From Spongilla lacustris (Eukaryota > Porifera > Demospongiae > Spongillida > Spongillidae): a stretch of 64,000 nt of DNA. Under the pieces are notes generated by a model that worked only from the letters and a program-made list of their open reading frames with translations, did not search any database and had not been told where the DNA came from. A program made the translations under genes and the position numbers. Numbering within the stretch: the first letter of the stretch is position 1; each line of letters begins with the position of its first letter. The stretch lies in assembly GCA_949361645.1 (NCBI GenBank), contig OX442416.1:10917869-10981868 (forward strand), read 5' to 3'. Below are positions 36,102 through 47,920 of the stretch, piece by piece.

Positions 36102-38954
36102 TCCCATCTCCTATTTTCGTGTCCATGTACGAAATAGGTAACTATGCGTACGTGTTCTTTTGGAGAAAGGATTGGAAGCCCCTCAAGGCAACCCTGTAAG
36201 CTGTGTGTGTATAAGTGTGTGTGTATCTATGTATGTATGTATATATCTACATGTAAGTATGCTGTATGCATGTGTATGTATGTATGTATGTATATATGTA
36301 TGTACGTACGTATGTATGTATGTATGTATGTATGTATGTATGTATGTATGTATGTATGTATGTATGTATGTATGGGTACATGTATATAATGTAATGTATG
36401 TATGTTTGTGTAATGTTTGTGTGGTGTGTTTGTACACATGTACATGTAGGTGTGGGGGTTAGGGTCACATCAGTAATAACTACTGAGCCTGTGTCTTACT
36501 CCTCCCCAGGCCATGTATTCAAGAGTTGCTCAAATATGCAAGGTGAGTATTGTTGATACAGGAGGGAGTTATAAGGAAGAGGGGGAGGGAGTTAAGGGAG
36601 ATAGTGGAGGGGGAGGATGGAGTGCCCCGACAGACATATTGTCTGAGTGCTTCATTTCCTACATGTAGATGTCACACTTCATTAATGGTCTGCATGTGTG
36701 TACTACACATACAGAGTGAAGCATTGCCACTCACCAACTCTCTCCTTCCCTCCCTCCCATCCACTCACCCCCCTCCCTCCTTCACTCCCTCCCATCCACT
36801 CACCAACTCTCTCCTTCCCTCCCTCCACCCACTCACCCACCCTCCCTCCTTCCCTCCCTCCCACCCCACTCACCCACCCTCCCTCCTACCCTCCCTCCCA
36901 CCCACTCACCCACCCTCCCTCCTTCCCTCCCTCCCATCCACTCACCCACCCCTCCCTCCTTCCCTCCCTCCCACCCACTCACCCGCCCTCTCTCCCTTCC
37001 CTCCCTCCCACCCACTCACCCACCATCTCCTTCCCTCCCTCCCATCCACTCACCCACCCTCTCCTTCCCTCCCTCCCATCCACTCACCCCCCTCCTTCCC
37101 TCCCTCCCACCCACTCACCCACCCTCACCTTCCCTCCCACCCACTCACCCACCCTCACCTTCCCTCCTTCCCTCCCTCCCACCCACTCACCCACCCTCCC
37201 TCCCTTCCCCACGATAGAATGATACAGGAGCAGTGACCCAGACCTTGGTTGGCCTGGGGACCGTGACGGCATTCACCACCTTTGTGAAGGCTAGGATAAC
37301 ATGTTCCTCCAGCAGTGGGAACATGAACGACCTGCCGTATTACTATGACAACCTACGTAAGCACAGCTAGGGACATACATGTATGCACACACACAGGCAC
37401 ACACACATTGCACACATACACACAAACATACACATGTACACACGCATGCACATACATATACCCTTACACACATACATACATACACACATACAAACAGAAA
37501 CATACGCACACATCCACATATGGGCACTGTGATCTGCTGCACATTCCACCTTAATGCTGTCATGTTGCATCCTTTTAGAGAGCACCTTTCTCGTAAACAG
37601 CGGCTCCTTTGATGGTTCTCAGACATCACAGATGCACTTGTATGGTGTCTTCACATCACCAAGGTTACACATTGCAAATATGCATGTATTTGATTTGGTA
37701 ATTTCTGAGGGCACATTTTTTTTAAATTTATTTATTTCACTTTGAATGCAGTTTTGGCCCTGTGGGATCTGCAGTGTGTGTCTTCAACTACGGGGACATA
37801 GCCAGCACCTTCCAGACCTCAAGCTTTCTTGTTCGGGGACCCAACCACACTTTTATTTTCAACATCGACTGGGACAGTAGTTAATGTAAGGGGGGTTACA
37901 AAATTTGGCTGTATAACTGAAGTGTGCAAGACCTATACATGTATTGCATACTGTGATGTGTACGTGTAGCATAGCATAGCGCAGAGCTAAACAAATCATG
38001 CTACTGACAAATAATGTAGGTTTGCACAAGGTTGCTGTCCATGTGCATGTACATGTAAATTTTTTCCCTCCTGGCCAGCACATCATCTGCATTGATCCAT
38101 GGGACATTGTTAATCTTTTTTCCTTCCTTCCCTCCTGTTGTCCCTCCTACCTCCCTCCCACCTCCTACCACCCTCCCTCCCCATCCCTTCACTCTCCCCA
38201 CTCCCCTTCCCTCCCTCCCCCACTCCCCCTCCTACCTCCCATCTCCCCCTCCCTCCCCACTCCCCCTCCCTCCCTCCCCACTCCCCCTCCCTCCCTCCCC
38301 ACTCTCCCTCCCTCCCCACTCCCCCTCCCTCCCTCCCCACTCCCCCTCCCTCCCCACTCCCCTCCCTCCTTCCCCACTCCCCTCCCTCCTTCCCCACTCC
38401 CCCTCCCTCCCTCCCCACTCCCCCTCCCTCCCTCCCCACTCCCCCTCCCTCCCCACTCCCCCTCCCTCCCCACTCCCCCTCCCTCCCCACTCCCCCTCCC
38501 TCCCCACTCCCCCTCCCTCCCCACTCCCACTCCCTCCCTTCTTCCCTCCCTCCCTCTCTCCCTCCCTCCCTCCCTCTCTCCCTCCCTCCCCTCCACTCCC
38601 TTTCCTCTCATCTCCCACCTTCCTGCTACCATCGTGTAGTAAAGGCATAACAGTAGGAATGTGTCTCTACATGCATGTATACATCACATCGCCTCATCCA
38701 TATATACCCTCTCTTCATCCCTCTCGTACCTACAGTGTGTCACCCCACGCACAGCCTCCCAGGCCACCACCTACAAGCTCCTGAGCACCACGGTGCCCCA
38801 GGCCCAGGGCTCCAGTCCTATCTTCAGCGCCACGGGGTACACCTTCAAGCGTATAGAGGTGGACCAGGTGAAGGCTCTGGATAACCTAACCTATGATGTC
38901 ATGTTTATTGCAGCCTTCTCAGGAGGTAAGCTTGCTGTGTGGTGTGTCGTGGTT

Positions 38955-38987
<33 letters not shown>

Positions 38988-41900
38988 GTTGGTGTGTACA
39001 TTTTTTATTTTAAGGATTAATGAACATGTATATATATTTGTTTTGTGTACAGTGTGCAGTGTTGTACGCTTGCAGTACAGACGTATGCTGTACATGTTGT
39101 ACACTGATGCTACGGCTTTGGTGCACATGATCATGTAGGGGCATTTTGGGGTAGGGTCACCTGTATTAAAATGTCACTAGGAATATAGGATTTCAATAAT
39201 TCTCCTCCCCATAATTTTAAAGCGACGTTTGATGTGGTTTTCTACTTCATTGAATACCAAGAAATTAATTTCTTTACACTTTACTAATAATGCATATTGT
39301 ACAGTGTACATGTTTTTAATTTAGAGGAAAAGTGACACTGTTGATAAAAGTTTCATTTGTAAGTGCCATCAAAGCCGATAAAGAGATTCCAATATGGTTA
39401 GGGGAAGTTATCGACACCCACTCATTTATCGAACACACCTACATGTACATGTATGCTGATACTGCTTGTACATGTAATACATAATTTACAAGTACACATT
39501 AAGGTATGCACACGTGCTTGATGTACATCAGTGTATGTATTATATATGTCACCAAGTTACATGTACATGTACCTTAGAAACATAGTGTGCTCCAATTCGA
39601 TTCGTTCTTAAGAGGTTACACCAACAAATACATGTACATGTTTTTTTTGCAAAACATGGTGTACATTGTATAAGCAACCACACAGAAATGGATCAAGTGT
39701 ACATACATGTAGATTAATAGGGGTACAATGTACTTGATGAGACCGGATGTATGTACATACATGTGCTGGTGTGTATGAAACATACATATATAAAAATGAG
39801 CGACGCATTTGTACTAGAATGGGAGTCACTATCCAGTAGGACGTAACATACCAGCATATGTACTGTGTACAATGTTGCAAACATTCACAAATACAACATA
39901 CACCCACCGCAAATTCACACATTCTCGCACAGACCAACTTCTCGTGCTGAAGATGACCTACGTTGCAAGCAGAGCTGGTTCACTCCAGTACACCAGCAGG
40001 TCCATTCCAGTGGGGACCTCGGCCGAGTGGGTGGTCCAAATGAGCCTCTCCACCTCCTCAAGCAGGCCCAAGGCAGTCTACCTGGCCACCAATGCCAGAC
40101 TCACGGTCATCCCCGTGGATGACTGCAGTGCATACACCAGCTGCTCTGCCTGTGTAGGGGCCAGGGACCCGTACTGTGCATACAACACCCTCACAATGAC
40201 GTGCGTCAACGCTTCCTCCGCCCCCCGTCAAAACCTCCTTCAGGATGTTGTCATGGGAACAAGCAGCTCCTGCCCCACTCCTAGCACTATGAGTGAGTCC
40301 TGAGTGGTAATGGAGGGAATTTTACATGTACATGTAAATCTATTTTAATATTAATAATTTTGGTGTGTTTTTTTTCCCTGTGCATTTAACTATGTGGACA
40401 TATTATTTAATTGATTGAGAAATACTATTACCCTCCCTCCACCCCTCCCTCCTCCCCTCCATCCTCCCCTCCCTCCTCCCCTCCCTCCTCCCCTCCCTCC
40501 TCCCCTCTTCTTCCTCCCCTCCCTCATCCCCTCCCTCCTCCCCTCCCTCTTCCCCTCCCTCCTCCCCTCCCTCTTCCCCCTCCCTCCTCCCCTCCCTCCT
40601 CCCTTCCCTCCTCCCCTTCCTTTTCCCCCTCCCTCCTCCCCTCCCTCCTCCCCTCCCTCCTCCCCTCCCTCTTCCCCTCCCTCTTCCCCAGCCTTATCTA
40701 CCTCCACTTCGGCTACAACGCCAAACTGCCCAGTGTGTACAGCTCTCCCCTGTGCATCCACCTCCTCATCAGCTACCTCCTCCCCAGCCACCTCAGCAGA
40801 GCCTATTGTCACTGCATCGCCCATTAATGGTTAGCTTTCAAATGTGTTCACTGCACAGCTGTGTACATGTACATGTACATGTATGTTTGCATGCAATGTG
40901 CAATTTATGTGTTTGCTCTGTACTTTCTGGCTTCTGTGTTGCATTCTGCACAAACCTTTGTCCCTCTGTTTGGTTCACTAGTAGGGTTCCCTATTGTACA
41001 TGAATCTATTTTTAGGCTATATTTACATGTATATATGGAGTATAAAATGCAGTATCGCCTAGACACCACGTGCACATACTCATGCAGTACTCGATCCCAC
41101 ACATTTGCACACACTCCTATTTAATTCTACACATTCTGGAGTCGTGTATAATTCACCAATAATACTGTGGAGTCTCTCAAACATGTCACACCAATTGTCA
41201 AGTTGTGCACGTACGAGTGCCAGCCATCTTATTGTTACCTCCTCTCCATCCATCTCCCTGTTACCTCCTCCCCATCCATCACCCTGTTACCTCCTCCCCA
41301 TCTATCTCCTTGTTACCTCCTCCCATCCATCTTATTGTTACCTCCTCCCCATCCATCGCCCTGTTACCTCCTCCCCATCCATTTCCCTGGTACATGTACC
41401 TCCTCCCCATCCATCTTATTGTTACCTCCTCCCCAACCATCTTATTGTTACCTCCTCCCCATCCATCTTATTGTTACCTCCTCCCCATCCATCTTATTGT
41501 TACCTCCTCCCCATCCATCTTATTGTTACCTCCTCCCCATCCATCTTATTGTTACCTCCTCCCCATCCATCTTATTGTTACCTCCTCCCCATCCATCTCC
41601 CTGTTACCTCCTCCCCATCCATCACCCTGTTACCTCCTCCCCATCTATCTCCTTGTTACCTCCTCCCATCCATCTTATTGTTACCTCCTCCCCATCCATC
41701 GCCCTGTTACCTCCTCCCCATCCATTTCCCTGGTACATGTACCTCCTCCCCATCCATCTTATTGTTACCTCCTCCCCAACCATCTTATTGTTACCTCCTC
41801 CCCATCCATCTTATTGTTACCTCCTCCCATCCATCTTTTTGTTACCTCCTCCCCATCCATCTTATTGTTACCTCCTCCCCATCCATCTTATTGTTACCTC

Positions 41901-43448
41901 CTCCCCATCCATCTCCCTGTTACCTCCTCCCCATCCATCACCCTGTTACCTCCTCCCCATCCATCTCCCTGTTACCTCCTCCCCATCCATCTCCCTGTTA
42001 CCTCCTCCTCATCCATCTTATTGTTACCTCCTCCCCATCCATTTCCCTGGTACCTCCTCCCCATCTATCTCCTTGTTACCTCCTCCCCATCCATCTTCTT
42101 GTTATCTCCTCCCCATCCATCTTCTTGTTACCTCCTCCCCATCCATCTTCTTGGTATCTCCTCCCCATCCTTCTTCTTGCTACCTCCTCCCCATCCATCT
42201 TCTTGGTATCTCCTCCCCATCCATCTCCTTGTTACCTCCTCCCCATCCATCTTCTTGTTATCTCCTCCCCTCTTGTAATCTCCTCCCCATCCATCTCATT
42301 GTTACTCCCTATCCCTTTCAGTAACAATGCAAGGTGTTGAGGTGCAGAAGGAGCAAGCTGTGAACGTGACGTGGATAGGTGTTGCTGGCTCCCTGGGGTT
42401 TGTGGCTGGCATCATCATTGGCATCATCATGGCCGCTGCCATTGTCAACAGAAGAAAATTCCGCTGGTACGACTTGTGCTTTCCTCAGAGTGATAACCAT
42501 GGAAACGAGAAGGGTGCTAATGGTATGTTGTGCACACCGTTGGAGCCTCTTGCTATATGTACATGTACATGTAGGCTTACCTTGTGACTTACAACATATT
42601 GTTTGGCTATTTAATTATTAGGGGATGATGGCAGGAATACATGCAGGGGGAAGAGGTGGGAGGGGAGGAACAATTACTTTTTGAAAGGGTTTGTTTATAG
42701 TATGGGTGTTCAAAGGATAGATGCATTTATCAGTGTGAAATCATGGATTTGGAAATAGGTATTGCTACACGTACATGTAAATCAACGTGGTGTGTATAAA
42801 AAACGTGTGCCCTGCTGTTACATATACATGTACATGTATGTCATTTATCCTAATACAGGTGTTAGTAAGGACTCGGACGGAGAAGAGAAGAAACATCCAC
42901 ATTCCAGCTTCGGCAGTGAGTAGAGTGTGTTTTGTGTTTGTGCAGGTCTAATAAAAAATAATAATTGAAATACTATAAATACACATATTTTTTTGTATGT
43001 AACTCCGCTATTTCATTCCCTACCTTAATTTCAACATCATTATTATATAGGATCCAGGATGTGTGCCGTCAATGCCTTAGCCAAAGAGGAGGAGCTCGAG
43101 AGGAACAATAATCAGGTCAAGGTGCTACCCCACCCTCCCCCGGTGCAACGCGCCCCTCGTTACGAGCTGCACCCCCTCGGGAATAATGGTGTGACTCACC
43201 ACCACGCCCCCTTGGGGGGCAGCGCGCGCGATCCCAACATCAAGCTGAACAACACGGTGCAAGAGCCCATATCTAACAACGAGAAGGAACGCTACCGTCA
43301 CAACTTCCTTGCCAGAGGTAACTCCCTGGTGGAGAGTACTACCAAGGTGTTGTTGCCCAGCCTGCCCCACGGGGGCATATCTGTGAGCTACACAGCTGGT
43401 GTAGGGGTCCACATACCGGGGGCGGAGTTGGCCTGCTCTGACTGCTGA
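36102..43448 (+). CDS. Transmembrane semaphorin, 5' part missing at the gap
   Basis: Exons (approx.): 36102-36187/36195, 36510-36542, 37242-37356, 37579-37663, 37752-~37879, 38736-38925, 39933-40292, 40692-40829, 42322-42522, 42859-42915, 43051-43448. Sema signatures: FVSMYEIGNYAYVFFWRK, AMYSRVAQICK, FTTFVKARITC, MHLYGVFTSP, GSAVCVFNYGDI, FKRIEVDQVKALDNLTYDV. A PSI domain follows (DDCSAYTSCSACVGARDPYC), then a Ser/Thr-rich linker, one transmembrane helix (WIGVAGSLGFVAGIIIGIIM), and a ~150-residue cytoplasmic tail ending GAELACSDC. No Ig or thrombospondin repeats are seen between PSI and the membrane. Semaphorins are plexin ligands at the cell surface. Most junction phases match (phase 1 from 38925 on); two in the sema part do not with canonical donors (see findings). 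Confidence 0.85.
36240..36375. repeat. (TGTA)n / (TATG)n microsatellite in a semaphorin intron
   Basis: ATGT-period runs are interrupted by CGTACGTACG at 36304-36312. Frames encoding MYVCMYVC here are spurious. Confidence 0.95.
36735..37210. repeat. Pyrimidine-rich array (CCCTCCCACCCACTCACCCA)
   Basis: An array of ~35-bp units (TTCCCTCCCTCCCATCCACTCACCCACCCTCCC-like) on the coding strand of the semaphorin gene, ending shortly before the acceptor at 37241. Almost no G on this strand. Confidence 0.9.
38110..38620. repeat. Pyrimidine array (CCCCACTCCCCCTCCCTCC)
   Basis: About 500 nt of nearly pure C/T plus sparse A on the coding strand, inside the intron before the exon at 38736. A G homopolymer of ~29 nt follows in the next intron (38959-38987). 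Confidence 0.92.
38959..38987. repeat. Poly-G run (~29 nt)
   Basis: Uninterrupted G run just after the donor at 38925. Length is likely uncertain in assembly. Confidence 0.9.
39000..39932. other. Semaphorin intron rich in ACATGTACATGT motifs
   Basis: No coding sequence. Several TGTACATGTA palindromes occur at 39440-39640. A minus frame at 39608-39937 is not supported. Confidence 0.5.
40428..40690. repeat. (CCCTCCTCC)n pyrimidine array abutting an acceptor
   Basis: CTCCCTCCTCCC-type repeat runs right up to the 3' splice site CTTCCCCAG at 40691, effectively forming an oversized polypyrimidine tract. Confidence 0.92.
41215..42315. repeat. 26-bp minisatellite with higher-order duplication
   Basis: The unit is ATCCATCTTATTGTTACCTC + CTCCCC, about 40 copies, on the coding strand and ending at the acceptor TTTCAG (42321). 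A block containing TTTCCCTGGTACATGTACC recurs at 41382 and 41724, so a ~342-bp higher-order unit was duplicated. Three long open frames across it are by-products. Confidence 0.93.
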
Positions 43449-44146
43449 GGTTCTCCCCCTTAGCCCAATGGTAGTGCTGCCGTCTGAAATCTCTCTTTGC
43501 TCTTTAAATTTGTTGGTGTTATGATCCATCGCACATCAGTCGTGTAGTGTATTGTTCAAAACTGTCAATACTGCTACACTATTTGCACCATCTTCTAACC
43601 AATCTCTCAATTCATCTCTATTTCGTTCTTCGTACAGTGTTTGGATGTGTTTAGGATGTTTTTTTTTTCTTAGCTTTTTTTTTTTTCCGTTCAATACATG
43701 TATGTATACCTTTCCGGCTGTTTGAATTCCCCCCTCTCTCTATTTGTCTCTTGTTTTTGTACTCTGCATGTCTTCTTTTTGTACTGTATCATTACTAAAG
43801 GGCTGTAACTTATTTGTGAGTATCGCGTTATAGAAAGTACATACCTTTGAATATGTTAGAACATCTTCCAACAAAACCGACTTTTCAAAATCATGCATGG
43901 ATGGTGACAGAAATCTAAAACTTAAAGTCGATTTGTAGTGTAGTCCATGTGTACTTGTAACATCATCAGAAGTCTAGCATTGAAAGGCTGATAGGATCCA
44001 CTGCTTTGTGGCAAGGGTTGTGGATCAGATATTGCAATTTGTTTTCGTACATGTATGTGATTGTAAATGTGATCACGCGTTGATTCATTTTCACAAGGTG
44101 GTAAAATTTTCGCCCATATATTAAGTCGATACACAGTATAAACCGA
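43449..44146. other. 3' flank of the semaphorin gene
   Basis: T-rich 3' UTR-like sequence with T runs at 43655-43690. No further gene is supported. Confidence 0.45.
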
Positions 44147-44350
44147 GCATAAGCCCATACAATATTTCCACAATAGACCACGCATAAGCCCATACAATAT
44201 TTCCACAATAGACCACGCATAAGCCCATACAATATTTCCACAATAGACCACGCATAAGCCCATACAACAATAGACCATGCATAAGCCCGTACAATATTTC
44301 CACAATAGACCATGCATAAGCCCATACAATATTTCCACAGTAAACCGAGC
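44147..44350. repeat. 35-bp tandem repeat, six copies
   Basis: The unit is GCATAAGCCCATACAATATT + TCCACAATAGACCAC, starting at 44147, 44182, 44217, 44252, 44279 (shortened) and 44314. Minus-strand frames reading MEILYGLMHGLL come from it. Confidence 0.93.
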
Positions 44351-44559
44351 ACCAATATTAGCAATTGATCGCGAAGACGTGGTGTAAACGTTAAATTACC
44401 CGTAATTAGGCACTTCTCTACGAGTGCTTAAGAAGACGCGCGCTTTGTAAAGTTGAATTGTTTGCAAGGTATTTAGGACTTTATTGCCAGATTACAGAAC
44501 AAAAGGGGTTGTCCGATACACTATTGCCAGTACAGGGAATATTAATACTATATATTAAT

Positions 44560-45012
44560 GCGTTAACGGAATTGAACCCGTATGCACGCGGGTAATTCTC
44601 TAGAAGTAAAGCCCTTCGCCGCCCCTTCCTGAATTTCCATGGCACGGGTAATTCTCTAGAAGTATGAATATCCATCGTCTGAGCTTCCTTCATGATGCGC
44701 CTGTACTATATAAAAAGTAATATATTTTTATTCAATAACAATATTTGGGACAGTTTCCGAGAAAATTGCCCCTCGCATGTTATAAAATTTCCTTAATTGC
44801 GTTTGAATCCCTATAATTTTCGAACGGTAAAAGCTATCGACTTCCTATTTTCGACATTTAATGTTCTACATAATTTCTCCATGGTAAAATACATTTTGGG
44901 GTCTTGCACCTGCTCCATGCCAGTATTGCAACGTCCATTACTCCTTCGGGTTCAAACCCGCCATAACGTTAGGTATAGGAGCAATCAAATTGTCAGTCAG
45001 GCTTCTAGATAA
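44560..45012. repeat. Member of the 44-64 kb repeat family (GGAATTGAACCC / CTCTAGAAG module)
   Basis: CGGAATTGAACCCGTATGCA, ATTCTCTAGAAGTA, then TCGACTTCCTATTTTCGACA and CGGGTTCAAACCCGCCATAA. The same order recurs at 56430-57060, and inverted at 62950-63230 and 63650-63830. It is non-coding; two motifs match the tRNA-type B box (see findings). Confidence 0.75.
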
Positions 45013-45308
45013 AGATTACAAGATATAAAAAACTTTCTCTCTGAGAAAGTTGGTGGTATATAGGATTTGAAGGCAATGGTGGTGCAAAAAGGAAGGGAAC
45101 AAGGGATCAACGATGATTCGAATTTTTTTTAACAGTCCTATATTTAGCACTTTTGTAGTACGTACATCTTTTGTTGCTAAATATAGGACTTAAAAAAAAA
45201 ATTCGTATCATCGTTGATTCCTTGTTCCCTTCCTTTTTACACCACCATTGCCTTCAAATCCTATATACCACCAACTTTCTCAGAGAGAAAGTTTTTTATA
45301 TCTTGTTT
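45013..45308. mobile_element. Foldback element, ~130-bp arms
   Basis: The arms run from AAGATATAAAAAACTTTCTC to GCTAAATATAGGACTTAAAA and back, around a short centre (TTGTAGTACGTACATCTTTT). A lone right end of the same family lies at 5325-5382. Confidence 0.8.
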
Positions 45309-45950
45309 CCTTCATTTTTTTTTTACATTGGGTTGCCTTAATATAACCAGGTACCAGTATGACATTGTGTACCTGCCTTCTAGTACAGGAAAGTGCATTC
45401 AGAACCTGTTACTTGTGTGTGCATTTATGTAATTCAGTAGTGTCATAGACACTTGTTTTGGTTAGTGGTAGAGAGAAAAGGATCAGTCATTTATACCAGC
45501 TGTGCAGAAGTACCCACCAAAATGCTATGCATACCCATGTCCAGCTGTAGCAACACTGAACATGTCACTGCCTAGCAACATCATGTTTTGTGGTTTGTTT
45601 CTGAATATATGGAAGCAAACAACATCAAACTTATAAACTCCTGGGGTTACCTTCTTTGTGATTTGATTCAATTGCCATTGAGGATAGGTCCCCCATATAT
45701 GCCTCAGACATATATGTATTATCCACTCAAGGTGGAGGGTATCATGAGGCCCAATCTCACTCATTGTTGCCTATTTTAGGCAAGTGAATCTGCTTGGACA
45801 ATCAGCTGATAACGCACCTACCATTGAGATCTACTGGTATACAGTGTAGGCCATGCTGTTTTGTGTGATTGTAAGAGGTATAATAGAAATAGGGTTCTGA
45901 GACAGCACTATGATGCCTTATCCCAGCTATAATATCATTTTATTGCATTA

Positions 45951-46804
45951 ATGGCACGAACATCTTTTAACAATCCCCCTGCTTTTGCTCTTCAAATGTT
46001 CAGTGCCTTAGCAAGTAATGCATCTGCGCTAACTTTGCTAACAGCAGCATGTGCAGATCTAGTGGTAACCTTTTGTGCTAACCATGGATGGGTCTTGCAA
46101 AAGGCATCATTTAACTCATCTAGCAATGTCCTATTGCTTAGAATAGCCTTTTCAAGGCCACCCTTATACTCCATTAGAACACTATCATTGGGTTCATACA
46201 GGCAGTAGCTAAAATGATTAAGGAGATGGAAGCATGCAGTCAATACTTCACTGGTAATACACGTACAAGCCACATAATAATGTCAACGCCATGTCATGCA
46301 TTATTTGTGTGTACTATACTAGGGGTGACACTTGAACTGTATTGCAAAACACAATAAACAGTGCAACTAATATCAATAATATGAATACTGTGTAGCAACA
46401 CCCGTTATGCAACATGACAAAATCCAGCTGTACATGTCATCACCTAGCAACACAATGTATAAAGCACTTTTCCAGCTGCTCTAGACGAAAAGAAGCGCGC
46501 CAAACCATAATACTCCATGCACAACTCACCTTTGGGCCTCACGCTTACGCTTCTGGTATTGCGCCCTTTTCGCTAAACATGCAGCAGAAGGGTTTATCCA
46601 ATATTGTATCCTTTTGGAATCCCGATTGGTCTCTTGCTGCTTTTGCCTCTTAGAAGCTCGTAACTCGTCAGAATTCTGCTCATCACAGCATACACGCCCC
46701 CTCTTAGAAGCCCGAACCCGAGAGAGGTCTCTAACTCCTCGTTTCGATTTTGGAGGTATTCCGCTCGTCGCTTTGCTCTCCGCTGTTGTTGTCGTGAAGG
46801 CATT
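45951..46804 (-). pseudogene. Transposon protein gene, Arg-rich N-terminus plus second exon, frameshifted
   Basis: Exon 1 starts MPSRQQQRRAKRRAEYLQNR (46804) and, after a frameshift near 46710, continues LSRVRASKRGRVCC, DELRASKRQKQQETNRDSKR, AKRAQYQKRKREAQ to a donor CAAAG|GTGAGT. A second piece at 46203-45951 reads LNHFSYCLYEPNDSVLMEYK and ends VSADALLAKALNI. The charged R-x-S-K / R-Y repeat is the same as at 5530-5778. No catalytic domain is visible; the frameshift and truncation mark it as dead. Confidence 0.5.
46382..46745. repeat. Source copy of a 364-bp direct duplication
   Basis: This segment is repeated with one visible base difference at 49220-49583 (…CCATAATACTCC… versus …CCATAACACTCC…), both 364 bp. 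It covers most of the Arg-rich exon described above. Confidence 0.9.
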
Positions 46805-47317
46805 TTGATAAAAACAACTTCGCCAATATGAGTTAGATAACTAATACTATACACATATCCGGTGAACATTGCCATGGGATAGCTACATATGCATATTACG
46901 TATATCAGTAACATGCTTTATTTCCATATCTGAGACCTGTAGATGTTCTTCCAGAATTTTCTAGATTTTTTGGTGTATTGTGCGCTCATTACAACCATTC
47001 CTATCCCGAGTTATACTCACCCAGAAAAACAGTCGGAGGAGAAATTTGGGACTGGGAACGAGAACTACGAGCATTTTTGTTCTCTTAAAGTAAACGGTCT
47101 GGCGACTTGAACAAAATATGAAAATGACCGTCTTTCCATTGTGGATCGATAGCAATAAAGAGCTACACTATCCGTTTCTCGGTTCGTGAGTTATACGCAG
47201 ATCGCGTTTTTTAATGATATTCATGATACGGCACAAATCCTTACTTCCGTAACTCTCGATAAAAACAACCTGAATTTAAGTATGTATATCATATATTATA
47301 TCATAACACAAATGTAC

Positions 47318-47920
47318 TAGTACTTGGAAGGGCTGGTATGAACAGTTCAATGCGCGTCACAATATGGTGATCGACGCACTCGTCCTTGAGAATAACGGAA
47401 TACGCGGCAACGGACGCGACGAAGTGGGCGAGTTTGATATCTCCGGCTCCTACGACGGCTGCAACAACGTCCAGTTTAATAAGTCCTACAGGGGCGCCCA
47501 CACGGTTTGCTACTCTGGTAAACGTGACGGGAACGGAATAAGCGGACAGTGGAATATAGACGACTGCAGCAGTGGGGCCTTCCAACTCAGCGAACACAGG
47601 AAGTGCCAATGGGAGGGCTACTACCAGCAGTGTGGTACGAAGCACGCCATGACGTTTGCTTACTTTGAGTTTGACTGCAGGGGTAATATCAGCGGCGAGG
47701 GTACGGATGAGGTGGGACAGTTCACCATCAGCGGCTGTATATGCAGCCCGCATGTGCATGCGTTGGGTCGGTCCAGTTCATCAAGCAGTACATTGGGAAG
47801 CACGCTGTTAGCTACAATGGCTCCCGTTGTTTCAACGTGATCCGTGGCAAGTGGTCTATTGGTACTACATGTAGCGGACTCAGCGACGATTTTGAATTGA
47901 CCCGCAACGACCATTGTTAA
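47318..47920 (+). pseudogene. Broken copy A of the two-repeat 204-aa gene
   Basis: It carries the same repeats as the intact copy at 51521-50907 (W-x-GWY; GNGRDEVGEFDISGSYDG; GEGTDEVGQFTISGC), but an early TAG and an indel near 47739 break the frame. The longest part starts at 47364. Confidence 0.8.

Noticed and set aside
36550..37236. 228-codon and 174-codon Pro/Ser-rich frames
   Set aside because: Pyrimidine-rich satellite inside a semaphorin intron; stop codons are rare by composition, and the frames do not join the semaphorin exons.
38001..38784. Several 130-230-codon frames on both strands (PPSLP / GGREGEW repeats)
   Set aside because: Same cause: CCCTCC-type array in an intron.
40390..40834. 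Frames of ~140 codons on both strands
   Set aside because: CCCTCC array; only 40692-40829 is a real exon.
41105..42340. Three frames of 357-411 codons (SYCYLLPIHL repeats)
   Set aside because: A 26-bp satellite with no stop codons in one strand's frames; true coding resumes at 42322 in a frame set by splicing.
43922..44364. Minus-strand frames reading MEILYGLMHGLLWKYC
   Set aside because: By-product of a 35-bp tandem repeat.
44940..44965. A tRNA gene, because of GGGTTCAAACCC
   Set aside because: No acceptor stem, anticodon arm or A box could be drawn around it; reported only as a B-box-like motif.
44797..45012. 71-codon frame MRLNPYNFRTVKAIDFLFST, also at 56903
   Set aside because: Occurs because the DNA repeat is conserved; copies in other positions are broken and nothing suggests protein-level constraint.
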